A stretch of DNA of 64,000 nt from the NCBI RefSeq assembly GCF_963678635.1, contig NC_087063.1:44870101-44934100 (forward strand), written 5' to 3'. Shown here in pieces: positions 23,728 to 35,126 of this stretch; positions within the stretch are counted from its first letter, which is position 1; each line of letters starts with the position of its first letter. The translations under genes and the position numbers were made by a program. The notes under the pieces are model-generated. The model saw only the letters and a list, made by a program, of their open reading frames with translations, did no database searches and had not been told where the DNA came from. This DNA comes from Symsagittifera roscoffensis (taxonomy: Eukaryota > Xenacoelomorpha > Acoela > Convolutidae).

Positions 23728-24431
23728 TGAAAGGTTATTGAAGATTATTCTTCAAATACTATGTCAGTAAATGAAAATTTAAATTTACTGCTGAAAGTAT
23801 TCTAAATACAAAAGTTTGATCTCGTTTTTGTCGTGCAATCATGAAATCGATTATTAGATTTCTTCCTAGTCGTATGTCGTTTCTTGGTCGATGTCTTCTT
23901 CCCATACCGGGTAGTTCTCGTATTGTTCGGAATAGTGGATCTGATCTATTGAAACGCAGAAACATATCTATTAAGTTCTTATCATATATCATTTTTATGA
24001 AATGTTGTATTTGTCTAATTCTAATCTAATTTTCGTCTAATTCTAGGTTAGTTAAGGTCTGTTTGTCGTACTGTACTCATACATTAATTTCAGATAGGGT
24101 ACACCGTCTGCTCGTCACGCTATCTTATTTTCGGCTGGATAGATTCAGGCAACTTCTTAGTCTTATACCAATCTTAATCTTACTCTTATATCTCCTAGTC
24201 TCAATAGATCTAGTGTACACCGGTTTACACGAGTTAGTTCCAGAATGAGAACAACTGTATTCTAAGTTTAATTCAAATTGTTCTGGTGTTGAAACTACAA
24301 GTTGTTTCACAACTTTACAAATAAGTGAGTTGTTAGTTTGATGGAGTATGATTGGTTAGTATTTAATATTTTATAGAGATAGAATATCATAATAATAACC
24401 AATGATGAATACTATTATAGATCTGGTTCCA
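23728..24431 (-). repeat. Second LTR copy (LTR2), solo
   Basis: 704 bp with the same TG...CA ends as LTR1, without PBS or internal sequence: the CA end abuts flank F. It carries both LTR open frames (23,759-23,992 and 24,125-24,310, minus). Confidence 0.85.
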
Positions 24432-25124
24432 ATACGCAGATATGTGTTTATTCTCCTAATCTAGAAACGACCAAATGAATTTCCTCGATCCATTTTGGAA
24501 TGTTTTAGCTCAACACTTAAGCCGGCTATTAGAACGCAACATGTCGCCCGTTCAACATGTCCCAAATTCGGAAATTGAGCACTTTCAATCCACATTACTA
24601 AACAAAAAAATATTTGCAGGTGATTTTTTTTGAAGCTCAGGGGATCAGCCGTTTTAAATGGATGAAAATACGTTAAAACCGCTCAATGAACAACGCGAAA
24701 ACTGACTGAAATATAATACCACCGCCAGAGATCACTTTTTGATTTCTTTGAAAATTAAAACAAAATTCAGTTATACCAATTTGAAAAAATGTAAGAGTGC
24801 TCACTCAATATGAGGGTAACTTTTCTCGCGCCAAGGAAAATTGTATTGTATAGTTTACGCTAAATAGGGATATATCAATGAAGAATAGTTTCCGCTACAA
24901 TGTATTCTCCTTCTTAGAATGTTAATTTTTGTTTTGATCATGCATATCATAGCAAAATATCACGTGAAAAAAATAATTTTTAATCTTGTTTTGATTGGTT
25001 TAATATTAAAATGACCTCCGTTTTTTTTTAGAAAATTAATTCATTCATTCATCTCTCCAAACGACTTTTGACTCATTCAACCAACTATACAATTTCGATC
25101 TCATTCCTTCCCTTACTGAAAAAT
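24432..25124. repeat. Flank segment F', second copy
   Basis: Copy of 23,035-23,727. Together with LTR2 it makes the second unit of an approximately 1.39-kb tandem duplication. Similarity to F ends at the GAAAAA run near 25,124. Confidence 0.8.
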
Positions 25125-28100
25125 TTGAGACCTATAACTTGAACTCAGGGGTTGGATTTGGATGTGGTAAGGTGGGGGCATGACATCCCTTAATCCTCAT
25201 TAACTAAAGGTCTGCTTTTGGTACTAAACTGCGACATCCATTTTTGGCCAATCAACCCTGAGATTTTTCTAAAATCTTTTTAGGCGCCATTTAATTGGAG
25301 TTTTGGAAGAACGCGTAGCGAAAAACAAACTTTTGAAACCTTTTTTTTCCAAAAATTGCATAATAACAACATTTTGACTGTTTTTTATTTAAATTTGCAT
25401 ATGGCAAAGTAATTTTCAGCCAATTTTACTCTTAATAGTGTTTTAAGAGAGCTCAGAAAAACCACTTGATCAGCCTCGAAAACAATTACGCCCTCTCACA
25501 AAAGTACGTCCCTGCTTGGAACAATTATATAGAAATTAGATTAATTCATCTTTTTCTAATAAAATTTAGGCGTATTTTGCCGCTTTCTTAGAGATTGGGC
25601 TCATTCAGCTGTTCCTATGCAAAAAAAGACTTAACTTTAAACAAATTTCAAACCGCGGGGAATTTTTTCTTTGAGCACTGATTTTCTGCTTAATTTTGAA
25701 AGAAGAGACCTAAATTGGCCAAAAATCTGGGCAAGCGGGTGCGTAATGCGTCAACCTTTAAACTGTAAGCTCGATCATTTTCTTGGTATGAAAATTTTGA
25801 TTGACGTTTTTTACAAGGAAAAAGAGTACATACATTTTTCTAGAGTTTTTTTTATGTCAAGAATCAGTTTCAATTTAGTTTATGGATCAATTTTTTATTA
25901 CAGAACAAAATCTTTTTTAAATTTTTGTTGTTCACACAGTTTTCATAGCATGATTTTTATGGCTAGCATTTTGTAAGAGAAAGCGTAATATCGGTTTTCT
26001 TGATTTCTTATCGCCAAAATCATTTTTGAAACCATTGAATTAAGGGTTTCAGTTTTGAACATCCTCGGATTTGGTTGAAACTTCTTTTGTTGATATAGAA
26101 GAAATTACTGTTTTTCAGAAATTACATCAATATAGTTTTTTTTTTACAAGACTCACGAGTGGAGGTTAACCATGTTGATCTGTGTATCCTTAGACCTGAG
26201 ATAATTTCCGAGCGTGAGATGTTAATCGGAATTTAAAATCTTACTGAATTTTATCATGTAATTTCAACTACGTCAATTTTTATGTTGTTTTTTTTGTTTC
26301 AGCTGCAGCAAAACTGTTCAAAATTCAAAGAATGAAGTGAAACAATTATTGTTTTTTTTATCAGGAAAAATTTTTTGATGTTCGTATAACTACACGGACT
26401 GACTAAATAGATTCGGATCAATAAAAATTTTAAATTGATCCAAAATGATTAAAAATTTACATTTTAGGAACTGAAATGGATTTTAAATCAATCTTTCTTG
26501 ACGTTTCTGTATCAGTTCAAGTGTCTAAAACTTAAAAATAATTTGGATGGATTTTTCGATTCATTAAAATCCGTCCGAGTCTCAGTTAAAACCATCTGAT
26601 TTTTATTTAAATCCATTTTAACCCATTTTAAAAGATCTCTGAGCACAAGCTTTCAAATGTCAAAAACATCCATTTCAAATCAATTTTAATCACAGCAAAA
26701 AAAAACGAGTAATTAGAAAAAAAAACTATTTGAAGTGTTCTATACTTAATTTTAAAAAGACACACTTGCTAGTTGTAATAGAGTTCAAAAAATTGTCACA
26801 CAAAGAACAGATTTTGGCGGAAAAAAAAGTAGTTTAAAAAAAATAATTGAAACATTTTCATCTCAATTTTTTAAATAATAACACAATTGCTAGATGTTAA
26901 CGAATTCAAGAAAATGGTCCAAAAAATCAGACTTTTAGCTCAAAATTATGCAATGAACTCATAGAAAATCATCATTGCAAATCAGATTAGACAGCTTCGA
27001 CAAAATTTTATCTAAAAAATTTTAAAAATGGTCATTTTAAATCATATTTTGGAAATCTTAAAATATTATCAATTTTTCAAAACTAATTTTTAAAACTATT
27101 TTTTTTGCTATTATACGCTATGGATGTAGAATGAAAAACATAATGCAATAGATTAATGCAACACAAACTCAAAATTGATGAATTTCGAACGAAAAAAAAC
27201 TCGACCTAAATTAATTTAAAGTCTGTTTTAATTCCCTCAAAAAGCAATTTCAATTTAATACTGAAAAAAAAAAATTTAAATCGATTTAAATTTGATTACG
27301 ATCGATTTCTCAGCTTGGATTTCAGTTCAACTTAAATCGATTTTAAATTGATCCAAATCAGTCCTAATCTTTTCTCTTCAATCTTCCTATTTTTTCATAA
27401 TAAAATCGATCTGAATTAAATCTACAAATTTTTTTCATAATAAATTTGAACCTAACCCATTGTTGTCAGTGCGGGTACAAAAGAAAGTTCGTACATGTTA
27501 ATGCAATTTTGATTGCACTTAGATAAATGCGCTCTCTTGTAATTAAAGTGCGCTCTCTAAATACAGATGCAAAAAAGGTGCAAAAAACTTGAAAAACTTT
27601 GTTTTGAAAGTAGAATTTAATTTTAAGATTCGCTTGCGGAATGAAAAACCCATGGCTTCAGTTTCTTCAAGTTGGGTTAATTTTACCATAACCAGAAATT
27701 TGTCGATCATCAATTGCTCTAGAAATTCCAATAGCTTTAAGGCAATATGTTTTTTTTTTCTCGCATATTCCAAAATTGAGATTAAAAAACAAGCAGTATT
27801 TTTTTGCTGTTTAGTTGCCTGCATTGACTTCTTTCCAACTGTCTGTTGTCTACGTTCGATTAGCGAACTTTTTTCATTCCTGGGTCAAAGTGGGTGTTTT
27901 GCATTCAGAATTTCATTGTCCAGAAAAAAAGTTTGTAAAGTACAATTTCGTAGCTCTTACACGTGGTCAACGTCTATAAAAAAGTCTGAACATACCTGAG
28001 CATATTTTCAAACTGAGTAAATTATAATGAAGTCCTATACGCAACCTTTAATGCGAAACACAGATCTAAGAAATATCTCGAGTTACCTTCAGTGCATATG

Positions 28101-28191
28101 TCTTCTCCAAAAGGCTTGAAGAAAATCTCGAAGGAAAAATCAGACAATCTTATGTCAAAATTGACTTGAATTTTGAAATGTTTGCTTTCAG
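25125..28191. other. AT-rich non-coding region upstream of the GPCR exon
   Basis: No supported gene. Between about 26,400 and 27,430 short motifs such as TTTAAATCGATTT and AAATTGATCCAAA recur in both orientations, suggesting an old repeat. Overlapping open frames on both strands at 27,543-27,999 have no recognisable domain. The region probably includes the intron before the GPCR exon, which ends in TTTGCTTTCAG at 28,181-28,191. Confidence 0.55.
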
Positions 28192-28898
28192 ATCAGCCGT
28201 CCCATGCGACCTTCTACACACCCACCATAAATGTCACGACCACCGACTCCCATCATCTACTGCTACACCTCGGCACTAAGACCACACATGGGGGGATGGG
28301 GGGCATCATTGGGGCATCCCAGTTAGTCCAAAACGTGAACTGCCGCGGCGGCAATAAACCAAAAACCTCAGCTGGAAGCTGCAGTCAGAAAATATCAGAG
28401 AAGAAAGCCAAAAAGGGAGTTGTCTCAAGACTAGACAGTTTTGCCAAAAACGTGAGGATAAACGGTCAAGGTCAAAGTCACTCTCAAGGTCAGCATCAGA
28501 GAGCGGCGGCTTCAAACAAGTCAATGGTTTTACGCGACAGAGACCGAAATAATACAGTTCGAATGCTTATATGTGTTACACTGTGCTTTGCCGCTTGCTC
28601 ATTTCCGAGACAATTGCTCAATTTTCTGGGCTACTTCGGCTTTAGACGTCATGAACCGACTGAAATATGCTTCGCCGTTTTCGTTCTGTTTCTGAATTCG
28701 GCTCTGAACCCATTGATAATAATCGTTTTTTCAAGGTCAATACGAGCCGAGATCCGAGAGTTTCTTGTGTGCTTTAACAACGGACGCGCGAGAAACGAGA
28801 GGAATTTTATGGCTATGCAGTCGCAACAGTGTTCGTCGCGTCAGAATAACCAGCCTGCGAGCACACGGCTAGTCGACTCTCGAGCGACTGCAAATTGA
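28192..28898 (+). CDS. Last coding exon of a rhodopsin-class GPCR (partial gene)
   Basis: A splice acceptor TTTGCTTTCAG ends at 28,191 and the exon opens in phase 1. Counting from an ATG just inside the intron at 28,173, residues 10-125 are a long, Ser/Gly/Lys/Gln-rich segment fitting a third intracellular loop. Residues 128-152 form a membrane segment with CSFP at 142-145, in place of the usual CWxP of TM6. Residues 163-187 form TM7 with NSALNP followed by LIII instead of NPxxY. Residues 187-200 (FSRSIRAEIREFLVC) look like helix 8 with a possible palmitoylated Cys. A basic, Gln/Ser-rich tail ends at TGA. TM1-TM5 must lie on upstream exons, which I cannot find in the window. GC content is clearly higher than in surrounding DNA. 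It is probably a peptide or amine receptor family member, but the ligand cannot be assigned. Confidence 0.7.
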
Positions 28899-29633
28899 TT
28901 GCGGGTCAATTTACCCAAAGTTACGCTATGTCCATGGAATGCAAACGCTTAACCATTGAAAAATGTCTTTATGGGGACGGAACTTTTTACAGCCATAAAG
29001 GGCACAACAGTAAACAAAATCCTCTTTCCCAATAATCATCCATAAATATCCCTGAAATATTTGTATTTTTTTTGTAATATTTGTACTGTTACTTTTTGTT
29101 CCGACAATTAAAAATAGGTAGGAATTTTGTATTCACGTGGTTTTAGTTTGTTTTTTCTTTTTTCTTTTTTTTCTTTTTTCCCCACGCTAACGCAGGTATC
29201 ACTAATAATCATCGGAAAAGGTCGAGTGATATATCATACTAAAACTATTTCATTCGTGATTCGTATGAATTTTTAAAAATTTTCAAATCATTGTCCTTGT
29301 GTTGAGAAAAACTGGTTTGAAATTTTTGATTTTTACTCGCAATAGGAGATAGTTTTCTTTAATTTTGAGACTTGCAATAGGAAATAGTTTTCTTTAATTT
29401 TGAATTTACGCCGTGAAATATAGTTTTACTCAATTTAGTATTAATGTTTTTCTGCGCTGTTTTGGGAATAAACAAACACAAAAATTCAAAAAGTTCAAAA
29501 AATTTTTTTTAATGAGTTTCCCAATGATTTTTTTTTCAAATTTATTTCTGTAAAAAACTGTTGACCAATTTGTTTTCTTCAGTACGCCTCTCAAATATGA
29601 TTAAGACCAAGTTTTTCGTTCAGATTTTTTTGA
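28899..29633 (+). other. GPCR 3' UTR and downstream sequence
   Basis: Follows the TGA of the GPCR exon. A candidate poly(A) signal ATTAAA lies at 29,107-29,112. Further on only AT-rich sequence with a short local repeat (AATAGGAGATAGTTTTCTTTAATTTTGA-like, about 29,340-29,400) is seen. Confidence 0.5.
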
Positions 29634-29980
29634 AGAGGCACTGCGCATAGTGGTAAGGCGTTCACTCTGAAATCGTCAGATCGTGTAATCGATCCCATGC
29701 CATGGCAATGATAGCGTGAGACGACGAGCGGTCACTTAACCTCCAGCTTCAGGTCTACACTAGCCTGACCAATTTCGGCTGCAATAGTGGTACTACGTGA
29801 AAATTCTAGACGCAAAAAAACGGCCTTGATCCACAAAAAAAGAGCTTCGCTCAACAAAATAACACAGTCTGGAATGTGGGGAGATAATACAAAATACAAG
29901 TAAACTATCCTCGACAGGACTGCTTAGGCCTACTGATAGCTCCTGTCCGATTCACAGGAACCACATTGTTATTATTATTT
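29634..29980 (+). mobile_element. tRNA-derived SINE
   Basis: The head (about 29,634-29,701) resembles a tRNA: GCATAGTGGTAAGG fits an A box and GTAATCGATCC a B box, the two RNA polymerase III promoter parts, at tRNA-like spacing. A non-tRNA body of about 265 bp follows. The 3' end is a short ATT microsatellite (TTATTATTATTTT). It is not a functional tRNA because the acceptor stem does not close. Confidence 0.65.
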
Positions 29981-31614
29981 TATCACCAAAGCTGGAAAAC
30001 GATAAGAAGTTGAAAAAAAATATATTTTTTGTAGATTGTTTTGACCATGGTCAGAACATTGGCGCCCGGCCAAACATAGGCGACCGGTCAGAACATTATG
30101 CTTCCTGTACATTAACCAATTTTCTTTGTTTTTCTCGATATTCTTCTATGTCATTTCAGTTTTAATTTCACGGCGCAGTATTTTGGTTTTGTGGAAAAGC
30201 ATATTTTACATCCAAAGCGTTTCTAGTATTTCAATCAAACTTCTTCAAATTTCTATGTCCGATTAACTTCCAAGCTTAATTAGATTCGGTGTTGTAAAAC
30301 CGATAGCTATTATCACACAACGGTGATACTAATTACCAAATTGTTCCATTTTGCATGATCTTTGAATTCAATAGTTGTTTTTAAGATTTTTCAATAGTAA
30401 AAAGTAACGAGACTGCTCGTATCAAGCAAAGGCTTGAATGTTGCAACTGCCCTTCAATAGGATTTATGTACTTCTCAGAAAAACTTATCAAATTGATATA
30501 AGATCATCGTGAATGATTTTTGGAAATCCGCCCATACACAATTTCACAAGTTTTCAATTTTATAAAAGTTATAAAGTTATAAACTTTTTGTCTTGGAATG
30601 CAATATTTGAATCAATTAGAAATTTTACATTTAAAACGAAAGGTTTTCAAAGCAGAACTAATTGCCGCTTACGCTACGCGTTAAAAAACTTAAAATCCCA
30701 ATTTGGCCAATTTCAAACCCCATAGTTTCACAAAAATTAGACGTCGGTGAAACTCTTTTTCAGAGTTTTGGAAAAATTTTTTGAGAATTTAAAATTTCAA
30801 AATATCCTTCAAAAATTGCCTGTAAAAATAGATTAAGTTCAAAAAAAATGAGCTAAAAAAAAGCAAGAGAGCACAAAAATTCATGTTTTAGAAGTGGCTG
30901 CACTTATTCTACATTCTTTTTATAAATACATTTCATGACTCTATAAAAAAAACATGCAGTAAAAAAATTGAAGAAGCAGGACTCTTCTTAAAATTAAAGA
31001 GCTTGTGCAACTATAAGGTGCAAGAGCTTTATTGTTAGGGTGGAACCTTGAATATACGACTTTCCTTTTAATTAGAATTTTTCAGTTTGTTTCAAGAATG
31101 GCTTTTCGAAGAAAAGTTTGCTGCCTCAAAATGCTTAACGTGAAAGTTATACTCTCACGTTATAGATTTGCCAGGAAGCCAAAAATTTTAGGTGAAGTTT
31201 TGCTCATTACAATTTGCCATTGTATTAAAGAGGGTCAAAGGAATACACAAATTAATTTTCAAAACTCCATCAAAACTCTGGTCTCTTATCGTATTTAAAT
31301 GGAATTGTTGATGTCGTTTTTCATAGTCATATTATGGCCACACAAATTAATACCAAAACGTTTGAACGAACCAGTACAATTAATGGATTGTTATAGTTCT
31401 CACTAATGAAATTTTTACTTAGTCATCGATTCGTCTTCTTACGTCTGAACTCAACCCAATTTGAAAACATTGCGCCCGAGATATGTAGTTTGTACTTGAG
31501 TCTAATTTATCCAAATATTTACTTTACGAGGCTTCTCCATACTGTGTCAAGTGAAAGGCGTGCCTTTGGATTCCACACAATCGCATAGGCACACAATTAC
31601 ACACACACGATTTT
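29981..31614. other. Non-coding region
   Basis: AT-rich with no supported gene. A small GC-richer patch at 30,047-30,110 contains GGTCAGAACATT twice, about 40 bp apart, around GGCGCCCGGCC and GGCGACC, likely a scrap of a minisatellite. Open frames up to 88 codons have no recognisable features. Confidence 0.5.
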
Positions 31615-32255
31615 GTGCGTCTTAAAAAGTTACAACTTCGTAAAGTCCGAGTCGCGCAGCATACCGTTTTCAGACTGGGTTTGGCATCGCGCTGCGTGCT
31701 TAAGTCGCAACATCAGTCTTTTATTAAGTCGCACCGTCAGTCTTTTCTTAAGTCGCTCTCGCCGCTTAAATCTTTTCTTAAATCGCACCGCTTAACTCTT
31801 CTCTTAAGTCGTGCCGTCAGTCTTTTCTTAAGTCGCGCCGTCAGTCTTTTCTTAAGTCACGCCGTCAGTCTTTTTTTAAGTCGCGCCGCTTAAGTTTTTT
31901 CTTAAGTTGTGCCGCTCAAGTCTTTTCTTAAGTCGCGCCGCTTAGGTCTTTTCTTAAGTCGCGCCGCGTAAGTCTTTTCTTAAGTCGCGCCGCTTAAGTT
32001 TTTTCTTAAGTCGCGCCGTTTAAGTTTTTCCTTAAGTCACGCCGTCAGTCTTTTCTTAAGTCGCGCCGATTAATACGTTTCTTAAGTCGCGCCGCTTAAG
32101 TTTTTCCTTAAGTCACGCCGTCAGTCTTTTCTTAAGTCGCGCCGCTTAATACGTTTTTTAAGTCGCGCCGCTTAAGTCTTTTCTTAGGTCGCGCCGTCAG
32201 TCTTTTCTTAAGTCGAGCCGTCAGTCTTTTCTTAAGTCGCATCGCTCAAATCTTT
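31615..32255 (+). repeat. 26-bp satellite, left arm
   Basis: Monomers of about 26 bp built as CTTTTCTTAAGTCGCGCCG plus CTTAAG or TCAGT, so most carry two CTTAAG palindromes. Read on the plus strand they have this orientation until about 32,255; the first units (31,615-31,800) are more diverged. Confidence 0.9.
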
Positions 32256-33990
32256 TTTTTTAAAGAAAAGACTGACGGCGCGACTTAAGAAAAGACTTGA
32301 GCAACGCGACTTAAGAAAAGACTTAAGCGGCGCGTCTTAAGAAAAGACTTGAGCAACGCGACTTAAGAAAAGACTTAAGCGGCGCGACTTAAGAAAAGAC
32401 TTGAGCGGCGCGACTTAAGAAAAGACTTAAGCGGCACGACTTAAGAAAAGACTTAAGCGGCGCGACTTGAGGAAAGACTTGAGCAACGCGACTTAAGAAA
32501 AGACTTAAGCGGCGCGACTTAAGAGAGGACTTAAGCGGCGCGATTTAAGAAAAGACTTGAGCGGCGCGACTTAAGAAAAGACTTAAGCGGCGCTTCTTAA
32601 GAAAAGACTTAAGCGGCACGACTTAAGAAAAGACTTAAGCGGCGCGACTTGAGGAAAGACTTAAGCGGTACGATTTAAGAAATTACTTAAAGGAGCGACT
32701 TAAGGAAGGATTTAAGCGGCGCGACTTAAGATAAAACGGACAGCGCGACTTAAGAAAAGACTTAAGCGGTGCGACTTGAGAAAAGACTTAAGCGGCGCTA
32801 CTTAAGAAAAGACTTAAGCGGCACGACCTAAGAAAAGACTTAAGCGGCGCTACTTAAGAAAAGACTTAAGCGGCACGACATAAGAAAAGACTAACGGCGC
32901 GACTCAAGAAAAGACTTGAGCGGCGCGACTTGAGGAAAGACTTAAGCGGCACGATTTAAGAAAATACTTAAAGGAGCGACTTAAGGAAGGACTTAAGCGG
33001 CGCGACTTAAGATAAAACGGACAGCGCGACTTAAGAAAAGACTTAAGCGGTGCGACTTGAGGAAAGACTTGAGCAACGCGACTTAAGAAAAGACTTAAGC
33101 GGCGCGACTTAAGAGAGGACTTAAGCGGCGCGATTTAAGAAAAGACTTGAGCGGCGCGACTTAAGAAAAGACTTAAGCGGCGCTTCTTAAGAAAAGACTT
33201 AAGCGGCACGACTTAAGAAAAGACTTAAGCGGCGCGACTTGAGGAAAGACTTAAGCGGTACGATTTAAGAAATTACTTAAAGGAGCGACTTAAGGAAGGA
33301 TTTAAGCGGCGCGACTTAAGATAAAACGGACAGCGCGACTTAAGAAAAGACTTGAGCAACGCGACTTAAGAAAAGACTTAAGCGGCGCGACTTAAGAGAG
33401 GACTTAAGCGGCGCGATTTAAGAAAAGACTTGAGCGGAGCGACTTAAGAAAAGACTTAAGCGGAGCTACTTAAGAAAAGACTTAAGCGGCACGACTTAAG
33501 AAAAGACTTAAGCGGCGCGACTTGAGGAAAGACTTAAGCGGCACGATTTAAGAAAATACTTAAAGGAGCGACTTAAGGAAGGACTTAAGCGGCGCGACTT
33601 AAGATAAAACGGACAGCGCGACTTAAGAAAAGACTTAAGCGGTGCGACTTGAGAAAAGTTTTAAGCGGCGCGACTTAAGAAAAGACTTAAGCGGCCCGAC
33701 TTAAGAAAAGACTTAAACGGAGCGACCTAAGAAAAGACTTAAGCGGCGCGACTTAAGAAAAGACTGATGGCGAGATTTACGAAAAGACTTAAGCGGCACG
33801 ACTTAAGATAAGAACGACGGCGCGACTTGAGAAAAGACTTAAGCGGCGCGACTTAAAAAAATACCTTAAAGGCGCGACTTAAGAGAAGACTGAAGCCGCG
33901 CGACTTAAGAAAAGATCGACGCCGCGACTTAAGAAAAAACTTCAGCGGCGCTTTTTAAAATAAGACCGATGGCGCGACTTAAGAAAACAT
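32256..33990 (-). repeat. 26-bp satellite, right arm (inverted)
   Basis: The same monomer reads GCGGCGCGACTTAAGAAAAG on the plus strand, i.e. in reverse orientation to the left arm. A higher-order pattern is visible: the variant GGAGCGACTTAAGG recurs at 32,692, 32,973, 33,282 and 33,565 (281-309 bp apart), each time followed by GATAAAACGGACAGCGCG. Confidence 0.9.
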
Positions 33991-33999
33991 GTTTGTTAT

Positions 34000-34400
34000 T
34001 GTGCTCAGTTGCGCATGTCGCGGCGGTTTATTCTCAGCCGCGCCGATCTGAAATTGAAAACTTTCAGTCGCGCCGTTCGCTCCATTACTTTAGATTGCGC
34101 CGGTTCCGACGGTGTGTTGAGTCACGCCGGTAGCGGTGTTTTTTTTTCCAGTCGCGCCGGTCTTCAATTGCCAAGTTTCGGTCGCGCCGGTCTTCAATTG
34201 CCAAGTTTCGGTCGCGCCGGTCTGGAATTGCCAATTTAAAGTCGCGCCAATTTAAATGTCTGGCAATTGGCGGGACTTTGGAGCCGGTCTTCAATTGCCA
34301 AGTTTCGGTCGCGCCGGTCTGAAATTGCCAATTTAAAGTCGTGCCAATTTAAAGTCTGGAATTGCCAAATTTGAGTCGCGCTGGTGTTTTCTTAAGTCGC
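34000..34400 (+). repeat. 30-bp minisatellite next to the satellite
   Basis: Units of GTCGCGCCGGTCTTCAATTG plus CCAAGTTTCG are repeated, with a variant ending CCAATTTAAA and one inverted piece near 34,255-34,285. The GTCGCGCC core is shared with the neighbouring 26-bp satellite, so the two may have a common origin. Confidence 0.85.
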
Positions 34401-34589
34401 GAACCTCGACCCGGGAGGTTTTCCCCTGAAAACGACATCAACACAAAAGCGATAATTTAGCATTACAGCCATTTATTTGGGCAGAGTCCATAAATAAATG
34501 CCGGGAATGAGCGGGAACTAAATGAAATTGTTTCCCGAGGACAACAAAAACAAATCAGAACAAACTGAGAGTCTACTTCGTTCAAATAT

Positions 34590-35070
34590 GCTTTTTCACA
34601 ACATCGAACCAGACGTTCCCATGATCCACCGTGATACCGGGCTGCAAGGGGATTTAATTCCTTTCAATACTTTTTTTCGACAGCTCTGCGGGTGATTGTC
34701 TTTTCAACGACTGAATACATTTTAAGAGTTCTTTCTCTTCTCCCACAAAGTTGGTGCCGTTATCGGACCAAATGACTGATGGAGTACCGCGATGGGCAAC
34801 GAATTTTTTAATTCCCATTACACATGAACTCGTGTCTATGGATGAGACAATCTCAAAATGTATAATCCTTGTGGTCAAACATGTAATGAAGAAGCATCAT
34901 CGATTCTCAGAACTCTTTCTGATCGAGAAAAAAAGTACAAAAAACCCACAATTTGTGAAAGGAGGCTGGCGATAATCAAGCCTTTCAACTGGAAGCTCTG
35001 CCATCATAGGCGTGACAGTTTTGGCTTTGAGCTTCCTTCATGTAATGCAGTTGACGTCAATGGACTGTGA
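34590..35070 (-). pseudogene. BEL/Pao integrase fragment, duplicate 2
   Basis: The minus strand reads MAELPVERL, PPFTNCG, IVSSIDTSSC, then FVAHRGTPSVIWSDNGTNFV, then NPLAARYHxGSWERLV in a shifted frame: successive blocks of the BEL/Pao integrase core. The second catalytic Asp (SDNGTNF) is present; the sequence around the first is lost. Copy of 35,127-35,606. Confidence 0.75.
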
Positions 35071-35126
35071 AAGTTGTCTGGAGAGCTTCGGGGGTGAGTC
35101 TTCCATATCCAATTATTGCGAAGAAA

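Noticed and set aside
25671-25976. 101-codon plus-strand frame with a hydrophobic C-terminus
   Set aside because: Phe/Ile/Ser-rich composition expected from AT-rich DNA; no domain or conserved neighbour.
27543-27999. 93-codon minus and 136-codon plus frames overlapping each other
   Set aside because: Opposite-strand overlap in AT-rich DNA, no domain, no splice or regulatory support; cannot both be genes and neither stands out.
29640-29705. Possible functional tRNA gene
   Set aside because: A- and B-box-like sequences are present but the acceptor and anticodon stems do not close, and a SINE body follows.
31613-31893. Open frames of 60-92 codons with repeated LKS, LSRAVSLF and similar units
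   Set aside because: They are the 26-bp satellite read as protein; the repeats come from the DNA monomer and no start, domain or codon signal supports a gene.
34009-34294. Overlapping plus and minus open frames with Arg/Gly or RRDRNLAI repeats
   Set aside because: Translation of the 30-bp minisatellite on both strands.
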